From Asterias rubens (Eukaryota > Echinodermata > Asteroidea > Forcipulatida > Asteriidae): a stretch of 64,000 nt of DNA. The notes under the pieces were generated by a model. That model was not told where the DNA came from. It saw nothing but the letters and a program-made list of their open reading frames with translations, and ran no database searches. A program made the position numbers and the translations under genes. The DNA lies in NCBI RefSeq assembly GCF_902459465.1, contig NC_047071.1, forward strand, positions 9,502,002-9,566,001, written 5' to 3'. Of this stretch, positions 1 through 11,417 are shown piece after piece. Within the stretch, counting starts at the first letter, position 1; each line of letters begins with the position of its first letter.

Positions 1-716
1 GGTAAGTTCAGTTCTGACTTTCAATTTCAAGTCAGAAACAAATTTAGCAAGTAAAATATTTTGTTGTTTTGGTGTACATATTATTCTGTTTGAATAATTA
101 TGTCCCCTGCTTAGCTGTTTGCTGTTATCAGCTCTCCTGTTATCTACTTCCTGTCACCTTTTTCCTAAACTGAGTCACTACCCTGTTGTTCATGTGAAAT
201 GCTCTTTTGTTGAAAATTGCAGCAATGTAAGAAAATCTGTGAAACCTTTTGGTTTAGAAAAATTTTCAATTTCTGTCATATCTTCAGGTTATGTCTCATA
301 AACAGTCAAATTGCAATCGATGCTCAACATGTGAACTAAAAATAGATTTAAGTTGAGTACAAATAGGTAAATATATGATGTGGATCTATTGGAGACTAAG
401 TACAGCACAAAACTGAAAAGCTAAAGCAGGTCTGGAGTTTCATAATTGAAAGGGCAAGGCCATTTTATTTTGCAAAAAAAATCTGAAAGTCAATGTGAAA
501 CTTTTGAAGGGGCACCAAGGCCAAGAGCAGGGGCAACAGAGGCCATTGCCTACATGTACATGTACAGGGCCTGCGTGTAATTCCATCCCTGTTAAAGTCC
601 ATCTTTAATGTCCAGAGGAAATGGCCTTTTGGACACCTCCCAATTATTGTACTTCAGACATGTCAGACAAACTTTGTAATTTCTGTTCTATTTTGTTTTT
701 GTCTCTCCTACTGTAG

Positions 717-1671
717 CTGGACATTTATATCACAAAAGGCACCCATTCCACAGAAGAAGAAAGTAAGCATTTGCATATTCTCTTGAAGTCAGTCTCAGAA
801 CTTTTTTGATTTTGTCCTTTGTTTTACGGTTTCTTAGCGGTGCCGTTACATGTTCATACAGTATAGAAAGACACAGTACAAAGTATTGCAGTGCCTGGCA
901 CTTTCATCCTTTTGTTGTTGTTGTTGTTGTTGTTTTTGTTGTTTGTGTTGCTGTTGCTGTTGCTGTGCTGTTGTTGTTGCTGCTCCTGCTCCTGTTGCTG
1001 TTGTTGTTGTTAATGCTGAAAGAAAGGCATTTGAATTTAATGAACGTCAATCCTGCTTTATTTCTGTGCTGTTACTTGATGTACCTACCTTGCCCTACCA
1101 TGTCCTAATCAAGCAAAATATGGCAGTGCCCAGTCCAGCTTTGTGGCGTAACCAGGGTAATCCATTAAACAGGTCAGCTACATTTAAAGGGACACTTTGC
1201 CTCGAAATTGCGGTGTTTCCTTTAATTTTGCGAACTAACACGTTCGGGCATTATGTAGAGCCTAAAATTTGACTCCACAAAATGACGTGCCGTGTTAATT
1301 TTACGACGATAGGGAAAACTTTGCAATTTCAATGCATTTTTGTGTGGATCATTATATTGTAATGTACTCTTAAAGCATCTTTCCAACCATGCATTTTATA
1401 ACAAACGGTTTTCAAACCCTTTTCATAGACCAACTCGCCCGATCCAAGACAACGTGTCCCTTTTAATATTACAGCCAATCATTTTCCCTGTATGGTTTAT
1501 ATAAAACTCTGTTTGTGTTGTGTGTCAGATCTTTACTCGGTCCATTGACAACATTTTGATTGTTTTGCAGTTAACAAACAAATCAACGATAAGGAGAGAA
1601 TAGCAGCTGCAATGGAGAATCCCAACCTCAAAGAACTGGTGGAGAAATGTGTGGCAGAAAATGACACTTGA
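717..1671 (+). CDS. CIAO2A: CIAO2A (FAM96A), last two coding exons; 5' part outside the window
   Basis: Two exons, 717-762 and 1571-1671, joined by a GT-AG intron in matching phase, give the C-terminal end of a MIP18-family protein. The joined peptide starts [15 protein letters not shown], continues [19 protein letters not shown] and ends CVAENDT before TGA. This matches the end of human CIAO2A almost residue for residue and fits CIAO2B less well. CIAO2A works with CIAO1 in the cytosolic iron-sulfur protein assembly targeting complex and is known to help mature IRP1. The window opens on GGTAAGT, which looks like the donor site of the preceding exon, so bases 2-716 are probably an intron. The 763-1570 intron holds a TTG-type microsatellite and a MITE-2 copy. 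The reading frame is intact. The family assignment is firm; the missing N-terminal half cannot be checked. Confidence 0.93.
911..1012 (+). repeat. TTG/TGC trinucleotide microsatellite
   Basis: An imperfect run of TTG, TGC and CTC triplets lies inside the last CIAO2A intron. Reading frames through it give poly-Val, poly-Cys and poly-Leu strings. These are artefacts of the repeat and not genes. Confidence 0.85.
1183..1466. mobile_element. MITE-2 fold-back element, truncated copy
   Basis: This copy begins TTTAAAGGGACACTTTGCC and ends GCCCGATCCAAGACAACGTG before TCCC, close to the ends of the MITE-2 family (best copy at 22310-22706). The central palindrome around 'actccacaaaatgacgtg' is decayed and the left outer arm is shortened. 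Confidence 0.7.
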
Positions 1672-2100
1672 ACATCCTACTGCTTATAGACAATATAAAC
1701 CTACGCATCACATGTTGGAACATCCTACTGATAGTCGACATAGCCTAATGCATCACATGTGACAATGGAGCCACAGAGCATGGACTGCAAGCAGGCTGAT
1801 TTGAACGCAGGCAGCTCATAAGGAAAGAAAATATTCTATCTTGTGCTTTGGGGGATTGAATTGTCTTATTTGTATCGACTTTTGATATATAGAAAGGGGG
1901 CACATCTCTAAATGTGTTCAGCCGTTATTTATGAAGGGATGCAAAATGTTACACTTTTATCTTAATTCAGACTTTTTAAATCAGCCTGGTGAAGAAAATA
2001 GTTGTTACTTTTATCTACTTCTGTAGAGCTGAGGACACTGTTGACTTATGGCACAAAACGTACAGTTTCCCATGGCAAATGTATGGCAGTATGGCCAGGG

Positions 2101-2487
2101 TTAAAGGCAGTGGACACTATTGGTAACTTCTCAAAATAATTATCATCATAAAACCTTTCTTGATTACAAGTAATGGGGAGCGGTTGATAGTATAAAACAT
2201 TGTGAGAAAGAGCTCCCTCTGAAGTGGCGTAGTTATCGAGAAAGAAGTAATTTTCCCACGAATTTGATTTTGAGACCTCAAGTTTAGAATTTGAGGTATC
2301 GAAATCAAGCATCAGAAAGAACACAACTTCGTGTGACGATGGTGTTTTTTCTTTCATTATTATCTCGCAATTTCGACGACCGATTGAGCTCAAATTTTAA
2401 CAGGTTTGTTATTTTATGCACATGTTGACATACACCAACTGTGAAGACTAATCTTTGACAATTACCAACAGTGTCCACTGTCTGTAA
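2101..2487 (-). mobile_element. MITE-1 copy (full length, reverse orientation)
   Basis: The element opens TTAAAGGCAGTGGACACTAT and closes with the inverted form (accaacagtgtccactgtct). The middle carries the family hairpin, with GAGACCTCAA facing TTGAGGTATC. It lies about 430 bases after the CIAO2A stop, so it may fall inside the 3' UTR. Confidence 0.85.
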
Positions 2488-3142
2488 TGTAGCACATGTA
2501 TCTTGCCTGCTAGAAAAGGCCTTGGAATAATAATGGAAACGGTTGCTGTGATTGCTGTCTACAGTAGATTAACAACCATCTCAATTGTTGATGATAACAA
2601 TGCATATTATCAAAGGGACTTACATTATCCATAAAAACACCTCTAACCTAGGCCCTTTGAAACATCTTTGATAATAGTTTTCTTTCTGGTGTGTAGCTTA
2701 AAAAAAAGTATTTAAAATGTGTTATTATAATATTGGGTTGTAGCAAGTTCCAATAAGAGTATAAATATTGGGTCATGACCTTTTTTTTTATTTTTTTTTT
2801 TAACTGAAAACTTACTTGTCATAAAAAATGGTAGTAAGGATCCTGCATATTTTGCTTTGCTTCAAAGTACTCCCGTTGATTAGAAATCAGTAAAATTATT
2901 GTTGAAAATGTTGAATCTCCAAAGATTGCCAAAAGGGGACCATATGGGAATTCAAATTTTCCTGATGGGCTGAATGCTGCAGCCAGAGTAGTCTTGGTGC
3001 AAGACGTTTCTCGTTTTCCTTTCACGCCCACCGCGGCCAATTCACCGACTCACCTGACTAAGAGTAAAGACCTAGTCCACACTACAGTGTGAGTCGGGTG
3101 AGTCGGTGCGGCGCTGTTGGTGAATTGGCCGCAGTGTCACAA

Positions 3143-3446
3143 GTGTTATGAAATGCATATGGTGAGAAAGATGTTTTAAAAGTAGAATATAATGATCCAC
3201 ACAAGTATCAATCAAAATTGCACGGTTTTCCTTTTACGTCGCGAACTAACACAGAGGACTCCCATAAATGGCCGACCGTGTTTGTCGACGAGTTAATACG
3301 AAAACCATGCAATTTCGAGGCATATTTGTGTAGATCATTGTATTCTACTTTTACAACATCTTTCTAACCGTATAAATTTTATAACAAATGGTTACAGGAC
3401 GCTTTTCAAAGACCAACTCGACCGATCCAAGGCAACGTGTTCCATT
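3143..3446. mobile_element. MITE-2 copy
   Basis: The internal sequence (gatgttttaaaagtagaat, gatccacacaagtatcaat) and the right end (CGACCGATCCAAGGCAACGT) match MITE-2. The inverted arms read CCATAAATGGCCGACCGTG on one side only. A MITE-1 fragment follows directly, as it also does at 22702. Confidence 0.75.
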
Positions 3447-3649
3447 AATTTGACACCTCAAATTCTAAATCTGAGGTCTCAGAAGCAAATTTGTGTCAAA
3501 TTCCTTCTTTCTCGAGAACTACGTCACTTCAAAGGGAGCTGTTTCCCACAATGTTTTATATTATCAACCTCTCCCCATTACTCGTAATCCAGAAAGGTTT
3601 TATGATAATAACTATTTCGAGTAATTAGAATAGTGTCCACTGCCTGTAA
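3447..3649 (+). mobile_element. MITE-1 copy, 3' half
   Basis: Only the right half is present. It runs from the central hairpin (GACACCTCAAATTCTAAATC) to the terminal repeat (aatagtgtccactgcctgta). Confidence 0.75.
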
Positions 3650-4700
3650 CAAATTTCGTACATGAAGCGGATACAAAAAATACAATGGAATTTACATTGT
3701 TTTAATGAGTTTTATGAGAACTCTGGTTATGAGAAAGAGATTGCATCGCAAAACTGAATTTGACTTAAAGCCCTTTTTAAAGACTCAAAGTAGCTTTTAA
3801 CAAGCATTTATTAAATGTTGAAAGACTCATAATGAATTTGTGAAGGTTTATTAAAGCTAGTTTATATATAAATAAATTTACGCTGCTTTGGTCTTTTTAT
3901 TATTGTTTGTTTGAGTTATATTGTAGTCATAATAATTTCACTATTATGCATTATTTTGTGGTTTGTTATCTTCTTGAGGGTTTCATGCAATCGTGTTTCT
4001 ATTGCCATTGGTGTCAACAAACGTACCATCAACTGTTGGGATTGCCCGCCTGTTTGAAGCCCCACACCAAAAGTGTACCCTTGACCATTTTTTCAGGCCA
4101 GATATTCTGATTTAGCCTACTCTCCCATTGTTTTTCTCTCAGAAACATCAGTAAATTTGTTATTGGAATAGCCTGAAAAGGGGTTTATAAAAACCTATAG
4201 ATGTACCGTACATTGTAGGTCAGCCCAAACCAACACAGCCTACTTTTCCCCCCACAAGGGCCAAATACCATGCTTGATTTCCTACGAAGCCCAAACTGGA
4301 AACTATTGTATGCAACTACCGGAACAATAGTTTTGGTGAAAAAGCTATTTCGTTGAACAATTTTACACACAGATGATTACCAGGTAAGCACTAATACAAA
4401 CGTCCACAGCGTTTCAATTCTTTACTATTGACTTATTTCCCCATGATGCTTTGCACACACAAAAAAAACACCTATCCCAGCTGCCATTTTAGTAGGAGTC
4501 AAAATGTTCGCTAAGGAAGTGTCCCCCAAATGGGCAGAAATGATAGAGGTGAATGGTGAGGTGTGTTCAACTCCGTCTACGGGGTTAGCATGGTTATCCA
4601 AAACATAAATGTTTAGACTTGGATGCAACACTGGTGTGGCTGGCCTAGTGTAATAAGCAATTGTTATTTTGGCTTACAGCCTTGAATCCTCCCCAAATAA

Positions 4701-4839
4701 GAGACTTTCTTGGACTCTACGTGGCAGCAGACTAACCGCGTAAATCCATTGTGCTCAGAATAATGCGCATGTTCAGAACTACGTAAACGATGGAAATTTA
4801 CCCGGTAAGTCTACTGCCACCTAGCGTTGGAAAGTCTCC
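4701..4839. mobile_element. Short inverted-repeat element (GAGACTTTC ... GAAAGTCTC)
   Basis: The terminal inverted repeats are GAGACTTTCTTGGACTC plus TACGTGGCAGCAGAC on the left and GTCTACTGCCACCTAGCG plus GAAAGTCTC on the right. A second copy with the same GGTGGCAGCAGAC core is at 56757-56875. Confidence 0.6.
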
Positions 4840-5017
4840 CATTAGAGCAGGTTAGGTTTTCACACATACATGATAAAAAGTCTATCTGACTATAATATCG
4901 AAGTCTTATATAGCGCACGTATCTACCAAACAAGGTACTCAAGGCGCTGAGTATATACAAACTTTCAGAAAGATAGGTTAATGCAGTGATGAATTCTGAG
5001 ACCCAATTATTTAGCAC

Positions 5018-5302
5018 CTTATAAGGGTTGACAAGGTGCTACGGCACATTAAGCAGCCACAACCAGGAACACCGGGGCGAACCCCTTCTCTTTTCGATAA
5101 GTGCACTGGGTTCTTTTACATGCGTTACACAACACATGGGACCAACGGCTTTACGTACCATCCGAAGGACGAAGCAATGGTTAAGTGTCTTGCTCAAGGA
5201 CACAGTGTCACGGCTGGGGATTCGAACCCACACTCTGCTGATCAGAAACACCAGAGTTTGAATTCGGTGCTCTTAACCGCTCGGCCACGACACTTCCACA
5301 TA
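5018..5302 (-). mobile_element. tRNA-derived SINE (class with GTGGCCGAGCGGTTAAGAGC)
   Basis: Read on the minus strand the head is GTGTCGTGGCCGAGCGGTTA followed by AGAGCA, a class II tRNA-like A box. A B box (GTGGGTTCGAATCCCC) comes about 50 bases later. The anticodon region does not fold as a real tRNA, and a long unrelated body follows. The same family occurs at 31638, 61366 and, 5'-truncated, at 25415. Confidence 0.85.
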
Positions 5303-6802
5303 TATATACTATACAGTAGTTGGTAATAAACGCTCATTTGTGAGACTACCAAAAGAAGCACAAAAAACACTTGTCTTGTTTATCTAGAACAACTCAAGAT
5401 TTATTGATTCCTTAAAGCATTCAAACTTCTATTACAAATCAAAACTCAAATGGATAAAATATTCATGAACATTCACCAAAGAACCAAGTTCACAATTCTG
5501 TCAAACGGCCACCAACCAGGAAATTTCTATTTGAAATACACTAAGTGGCAATAACATCTGTAACAAGATCATCCCAAGTCTTAAAGCATTTCATTTTTAC
5601 CATCCACCAATATGTACGTAACACAGAATGTTCAGCTGACTGAAACCCACTTCTTAATGATGATACATGTACATTGTAGAATACCTTCCCTTAAAACAAG
5701 CACACTTGTAGCTAGCCTTGCTCTATAGTTTGACTATGCACATATGCACTACTGAGTCTATTACATGTAGTTTCAGTCAAATAAAAAAACGGAATTGGAG
5801 ATTGGTTTGGGGTAAAATTGGCAAGTTTGTTAAATTTGATGTGTTTTCTTCTTACCACTTTTGGGGAAATAACACACTCTTGGCATTCCATATAAGAAGC
5901 TCCAAATCGAATGTTGACTGAGATTTTATGGTATACAAATGTTCCATACACGCTGATAAAAATTGTGTGTTAATTCTTTAATCTGTTCTGTGTGTTCAGC
6001 AGGAGGACAGCATTGTGAACTTGGTTCTCAATTTGAAAACCCCCCAAAAAACTATATGAAAATTGACTTTAATTGTACAGAATTAACAAAACTTTATATA
6101 GTTTATTTACCATTTCTTGTAAAATCCTAGACGTGCAGCACACAATAACAGATTCACAATTACATGTCTTGAATTTCCCTGATACACACACTGCACACAT
6201 TAGTTTAATACTTACTCTGAGTAAAATCATTAATGAAAAGTATAACTAAAGATCTCAACTTTTGACTAACTTGAAGACACGACTGCCGTTTAAAAAGGGC
6301 ATTGTTCATCCACTGAATTTGTTACAACAGAAATTGCAGGGGGAAATGGACAATTAGCTACCAATTGATGTTGTTTATTTCACTGGGCATTTTCAAATAC
6401 AATGCATTACATGCGTGTTAGGTGAAAATGTAGGCAATAGTCAAAGTAGGCAATAGTGAGTCAGATACACCGTGCCCTCCTTCATTGTGAGAGAAAGTCC
6501 AGAAGAATCCCAAGCGATGAGAAGTAATGTGGGGTCAGGAAGTCAAGATGGATTGCTGGAATTGGAGAAAATAAAAAAAGACAAACAAGAACATTAAATA
6601 GTAGTAGTTGATTGGACTGTATAAACTCGCTGCTTGTATAACAACGAACACATACCCCTTGCATATGATGTCACACTCTCAAAGAGAGCCCTCACCGAGA
6701 CAAAATAAAATTCCCGTTCTGCGACCAAAGGAGGCAAATCATTGGACAATAGCTGTCTTTGTGAGTAAAAACATGCGCATGACCTCAGCGTCCCTGTATC
6801 AT
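5303..6802. other. Spacer with no recognised feature
   Basis: AT-rich intergenic DNA between CIAO2A and COX5A. Only short frames without family resemblance occur, and I see no splice-consistent coding series on either strand. Confidence 0.6.
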
Positions 6803-7178
6803 TTAAAGCCATTATACACTTTCGGAACAGAAAAACAAATAAAAGTGCACAGATTTACAAATAACTTACAGGGTTTACAGAAGGTAATGGTGAAAGACTT
6901 CTCTTGAAATATTATTCCATGAAATGCTTTACTTTTTGAGAAAACATTAAAACAATTATCAATACTCGATAGCGAGAATTACGGATTTATTTTAAACACA
7001 TGTCATGACACGGCGAAACGTGCGGAAACAAGGGTGGGTTTTTCTGCTATTTTCTCCCGACTCCGACGACCGATTGAGCCTTAATTTTCACAGGTTTGTT
7101 ATTTTATATATAAGTTGTGATACACAAAGTTTGGGCCTTGGGCAATACTGTTTACCGAAAGTGTCCAATGGCTTTAAA
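6803..7178 (+). mobile_element. MITE-3 copy (full length)
   Basis: It begins TTTAAAGCCATTATACACTT and ends CCGAAAGTGTCCAATGGCTT before TAAA. These are inverted copies of one another. The body contains tcatgacacggcgaaacgtg, shared with copies at 27338, 36311 and 56953. Confidence 0.82.
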
Positions 7179-7700
7179 GTTATGCAAGGGGTCTTTACAT
7201 GTAGCTAGGTATTTTTTACTGGATAATTTCCAGGGGCACCGAGGCTGTCACTCTATGAAGCATCAGTTTGCTTGGCATTATAAAATATTGTCTACTGACT
7301 AATAGTCAGTCCTTTTTGGAAGATGCAAGAATGCGCACAACTCTTACGCAACATGCAGCCTTACAAACTGTGCGTGTTTGCGGTGGGCATGTCAACAGAG
7401 AACCTCGGTCAAAAGGCACTGCAAACAATGAACAGATGGACTTGTGCAAAATGTCTTTATCAAAGACATGTTCCTCTCTCATACAATAACGAAAATCAGA
7501 ACTCATTTTCATGGCTCTGCTTACCGTAAGCAAAGAATTGGGGCTTGCAGAAGCAGGCAATTCCGCGCTTACGTTAAGCAGATTTCACAAGTTAGCAGGG
7601 AATTTGTTTGCTTGAGCGCAGGCGAACTCCACGCTACTACATGTAGGCATTCTTTACTTACAGAGCTACATCTAGTGGAGAATGGTGATCGTAAATAAGG

Positions 7701-7862
7701 TAATCAATGTGTGGTGAAGAGGTTTTCAACTAGTGGTTTAATCCCAACGAGGCCTGGTTCTTGATAATTTTACCGAGATGAAGTCGAGGTAATTTGTCAA
7801 GAACCAGGCCTCGGCGGGTTTAAACCACCAGTTGGAAACCGATTCAACACACTTTGATTCCC
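7701..7862. mobile_element. Fold-back element with ~60-bp arms
   Basis: The left arm contains CGAGGCCTGGTTCTTGA and the right arm TCAAGAACCAGGCCTCG. Outside these, the pairs AACTAGTGGTTTAA/TTTAAACCACCAGTTG and AATCAATGTGTGG/CACACTTTGATT extend the match. The loop is about 30 bases. It is a probable non-autonomous DNA transposon of unknown superfamily. Confidence 0.7.
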
Positions 7863-8157
7863 ATTTATAAATACCTTTTCGGTCAAAAAACATCAACACT
7901 TATGGTCAAAAACTTAAATAAATGCAAAAATTATATTTTTCAATGATTTCTTTCAACACAACACCCCTCAAGCTATGACATGGTAAGGCCCAGTCAAGGC
8001 CCTCGGGTAAACAACTCCTTGTAAGGGAATGCTGTGCACGTCGCGCGTATCGCGTGATGTGGCACAACTGTCTCGGCCGTTGCTCTCGACCAATAGGAAT
8101 GAAGAAACTGTCTTATAAGCACAGATGCAAGCTCGCGTGTCATGCCCATGTTTCAAC

Positions 8158-8240
8158 TGGTCATTAACAAAGGTTTATACACACCCACGTGATGCGCTCT
8201 CCACCAATAGGAATAGCGAAACTGTCTGAGGTATTTATGA
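8158..8240. repeat. E-box-containing module, copy 1 of 3
   Basis: It contains cattaacaaaggtttatac, then ccCACGTGatgcgctctcc and accaataggaatagcgaaac. Related blocks are at 9535-9620 and 9915-9965. CACGTG is at 8186-8191. Confidence 0.6.
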
Positions 8241-8267
8241 ATGCAAAATTTGGCGGTAAGAATAATA

Positions 8268-8273
8268 TTTATT
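8268..8273 (-). terminator. Candidate COX5A poly(A) signal AATAAA
   Basis: AATAAA on the minus strand lies 9 bases past the COX5A stop codon. If used, it would give a very short 3' UTR. Position is the only support. Confidence 0.35.
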
Positions 8274-8282
8274 TAACTTACT

Positions 8283-10032
8283 TTACATAATCTTCTCTGC
8301 TAGTGGCTTGTCTAATCCCAGCTCCTCTGGTGTGCTAATGCTGAGCTCATCCAAAGTTGGGCGGAGTTCTTGAAGCATGTAAGGGTAGATATTTTTGTGG
8401 CTTCCAGCTTTGTCCTGAAAATTCAAATCAAAACATTTCATAAATTTTCTATAGCAAGGAATAATAAAACATAAAAGAGGGCAAGGCCGTCTTTATTTTT
8501 AAAGGCACTTTCCTTTGGTCTTGCCTTTTTTGTTCAGCTAACGTTCATTCAGTCGATGCGGAGTTATCCTCAACAAACATGACTTATGAAGAATGAAGAT
8601 AAGCTGCCAATGAGGCTACCAATTTGAAAGATTTATACAAATGAACTACACCCCTTTAAGACAGGCACTCTGTTGAACCATGTGAAATAGTTAGGAGCAA
8701 AACTGGACGTGCTGAAAGTCAAAAGATTGACTGTTGCAGTCAATCAGAACTACTCTAGAGTGTCTTGATTTCAGACGTTGGTCTTGTCATGAGTCAAACC
8801 TAAAGCAAGACTTTGGAGCGCCTGTCTGGACCAGCTGGTAGATTAATAATTGCTTTGCAAGCAATTGTTTGGGATAAAAACAAAAACAATTACCTTTACT
8901 GCTTCCAAGATACGCACTGCCATGGCAGTATCGTTGAGGCGCCTACACGCCCGCAGAGCAGCGGCTACTATCTTAGGCTCGGGGACAAGGTCGTGACCAT
9001 GGAGCTCATTCAGGCCTCGTCTGAGTTCCCAATCATCAATCTCCGGACGGTTGAAGTATGCCTCCCATCGGGCATCAAATTGCTCATCTGTCTCTTCCTT
9101 CTTTGATGAGTAACTCCTACTCTGTGATGCAGCTGTGGTAAAACAAAAAATTTGTTTTGTTTAATAAAATATTTTCAACTATATTTGGTTTGCGGTAACA
9201 CCATGTCATTGTGTGTATTCCCTTAATTATAACAAGTGTGTATGTTCTGCATGCCGTGATTGGCCGTTGTTAATAATAGCTGTGAGTTGCGTTCCGCGTA
9301 ATTTAAATTGGCGTACATAAGCTTACGCGCCCAACAAACAAAGCTTTTCAAATTTTCAAAATCTTTTGCCAAGATGTTTTGTGTACGTTCTGTGGTGGTG
9401 TGAATACGCGCGTGTGCACACACATTTTGTGTTGCTACTAATAGCTACGAATTGCGTTTCACAAAAGTTACTCCAAGTACATGAGCTTGCGCTCTCAACA
9501 CGCGAAGCCAGCTGGTCTTAAACAGCTCTCGCTGTGTCTTTATCAGCCGTTTAAACACCCCCACGTGACGTGCTCTCAAGGAATAGGAATAGCGAAACTG
9601 CCTGAGGTATTTATAGACGGATGTTTTAGAACGAGTCACTACTCATTTATTCCCATTCATAAATGCCCTTTTGTTAAAAAACGTTAAAACAAATACAATT
9701 ACAGACACTTTGACAATTGAAAATTTGAGATTTAAATTTTTCCTTTGTGAAGAGTCTTTTGCGCGTGGGTTATGTGTACACGCGAACGCTTAAAAATAGA
9801 TTACGTGCGCGCTTAAAAATAGATTATGCGCTGTTACTAATAGCTATGAGTTACGCTCCATGTGATAATCTTGCGCGCCTGATACGCGAGCCAGCCGGTC
9901 ATACAATTGTAATTACTGGTCATTAACAAGCATTTAAACACCCCCACGTGAAGCGCTCTCCACCAATCGGTGCTTACACACACAGGCGGTGAGTTTGCAA
10001 GCTGGAATGGCCGATACGCATACGACAGCCAT
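8283..10032 (-). CDS. COX5A: COX5A, cytochrome c oxidase subunit 5A (nuclear-encoded, mitochondrial)
   Basis: Three minus-strand exons: 10032-9978, 9132-8894 and 8414-8283, totalling 141 residues (human COX5A has 150). Exons 2 and 3 encode the whole mature protein, with landmarks [61 protein letters not shown] and [11 protein letters not shown]. These align directly with human COX5A. The protein is a matrix-side helical subunit of respiratory complex IV. Exon 1 is my inference: an ATG in good context (gagccATGg) gives [18 protein letters not shown], a GTAAGC donor follows, and the leftover T joins CT of exon 2 as Ser, leading into [12 protein letters not shown]. The RSYSS stretch resembles the human presequence cleavage region (CYSHGSQ). 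The first exon has few Arg residues for a targeting peptide, so confidence there is about 0.6; exons 2-3 are near certain. Both introns obey GT-AG. Confidence 0.9.
9535..9620. repeat. E-box-containing module, copy 2 of 3
   Basis: It lies inside COX5A intron 1: gtttaaacacccCCACGTGa, then cgtgctctcaaggaatagg and atagcgaaactgcctgagg. CACGTG is at 9562-9567. Confidence 0.6.
9915..9965. repeat. E-box-containing module, copy 3 of 3, next to COX5A exon 1
   Basis: It reads ctggtcattaacaagcattt, then aaacacccccCACGTGaag and cgctctccaccaat. It lies directly downstream of the predicted COX5A exon-1 donor. CACGTG is at 9945-9950. Confidence 0.55.
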
Positions 10033-11417
10033 GGCTCGTCCAGATGCGTGTTTGGTTGGGTCACGCTGATTGGTTGTTGCCAAGCAAGTGCGACGTTCAA
10101 AATCACTAGTTGGCCCCGCTATGGATTATGGATATATTCGGTCAGTCTTTTGGTAAGTTTTTGTCGTTTTTTCTGCCAAATACTTTCATGATGTTGTTTT
10201 AAGGGTTCCAGATGACGTTGTCATACAATAAAGATCAACTCCATGTGTTTAGAATGTCTGTCATGATTTTGGAAAGTGGAAAAAAAGGACGAATCTGATC
10301 ACGAGTCTGGCAAAAACTGGTCAAAACTGCTAGTTACACCGATAATATCAGTCTTGTGTCGTAACCCTCCGGTCTCCGACCGTCAGGAGGATGGAGGGTT
10401 ACGATTATCGCAACTACCTTTCGTGTTACTTTTTTTTTACCGTTGCGCGGCGCGCGCGGTCATGGCGGTGTGGACGCCGGACGGATCGGTCATGACGAAT
10501 TGTGTCATGTTTTTAGTTGGTCAAACTTCACCCCAAAAAATACTTACCAAGAGGCCGAATGGCCTGTACAGTTAGTGCTGTTCTTGTGTTTGAAACAATG
10601 CTGGATACTACCCGACGAAACATGTTTTATTTTCGATTTTTGTAACTTCGTTCGGTTCGATCTTTCTACCGGGGATGCCGTGCAAAACGGAGTTAACGAA
10701 ATGAATGACCTATGACCTTCCAAAAAATTACCGGCCTACAACTGGTTCACGGGTAAATTTGTTGGCACAACTAAAATTGCGCTGAGCATTGCGCGTATAC
10801 CAGCGAAAAAGCGATGTAAAAAACACACTTGCTGTTCTCATTCCAAGGGGAAATAAGGAGCGGTGAGGCCTAAACTAAAAGTTGTTTTCATTGTTTCAAA
10901 CTTTGCAAAAATTCAAAATGCTTGTTTTTTTTTAAATTATGAATACATTGTTCAAGTAGTTATAAGTTAATCTTTTCAGTTGCCAAAATGCTAATTAGGT
11001 CAAAACACCTCTATAAAATATCTGTCTGGAACATCACATTATTTTTAACTGGTCATAAAACGGCTACTAGTTACCGCTAAACAGGAATTGCTATAATTAT
11101 TTTAAATTATAAGTATAATAAGTAATTTAAAATAAAATAAAATAACCTTTTCTGTACTAATAATTTTCTTGATTTAGTCAGAGGTTTTTAAACTAATGTC
11201 AAAATGTTTTTAAGAGACAAATGTTGTTTTTATGTTACCGACAAATACTTAAATGATTATACGAGGATGCGTGACGTAATGATCATGATCATAACATTGC
11301 TAAAAAGAGTGTACAGTGTGGAACGACAAGGGCGAGCAAAATTTCACACAATTTAAGGAAAGTTAAATGGACATTTTGTGACTTCTTCTACTCTGTTAGG
11401 TGTCTTCAGAAAACACA
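10033..11417. promoter_or_regulatory. COX5A-ARIH1 divergent spacer, likely two-way promoter region
   Basis: COX5A reads left from 10032 and ARIH1 reads right from 11418. An inverted CCAAT box (ATTGG at 10069-10073) lies 37 bases from the COX5A ATG. A GC-rich stretch is at 10440-10490 and a CRE-like TGACGTAA at 11272-11279. A good splice acceptor (cttctactctgttag) ends at 11399 just before the ARIH1 start, and a strong donor (TTTTG|GTAAGT) ends at 10152, so ARIH1 may begin with a non-coding exon near 10.1 kb. Promoter activity is inferred from layout only. Confidence 0.45.

Noticed and set aside
806..1272. Frames with poly-Val, poly-Cys and poly-Leu
   Set aside because: They translate a TTG/TGC microsatellite inside a CIAO2A intron and have no family resemblance.
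5039..5251. Overlapping frames on both strands at 5.0-5.3 kb as a gene
   Set aside because: They lie wholly inside a tRNA-derived SINE.
11400..11417. Start of ARIH1 at the upstream GTG (adding MSSENT)
   Set aside because: Eukaryotic genes rarely start at GTG; the ATG at 11418 gives MDEEEGYM, matching the human start MDSDEGYN, and the upstream bases follow a splice acceptor.
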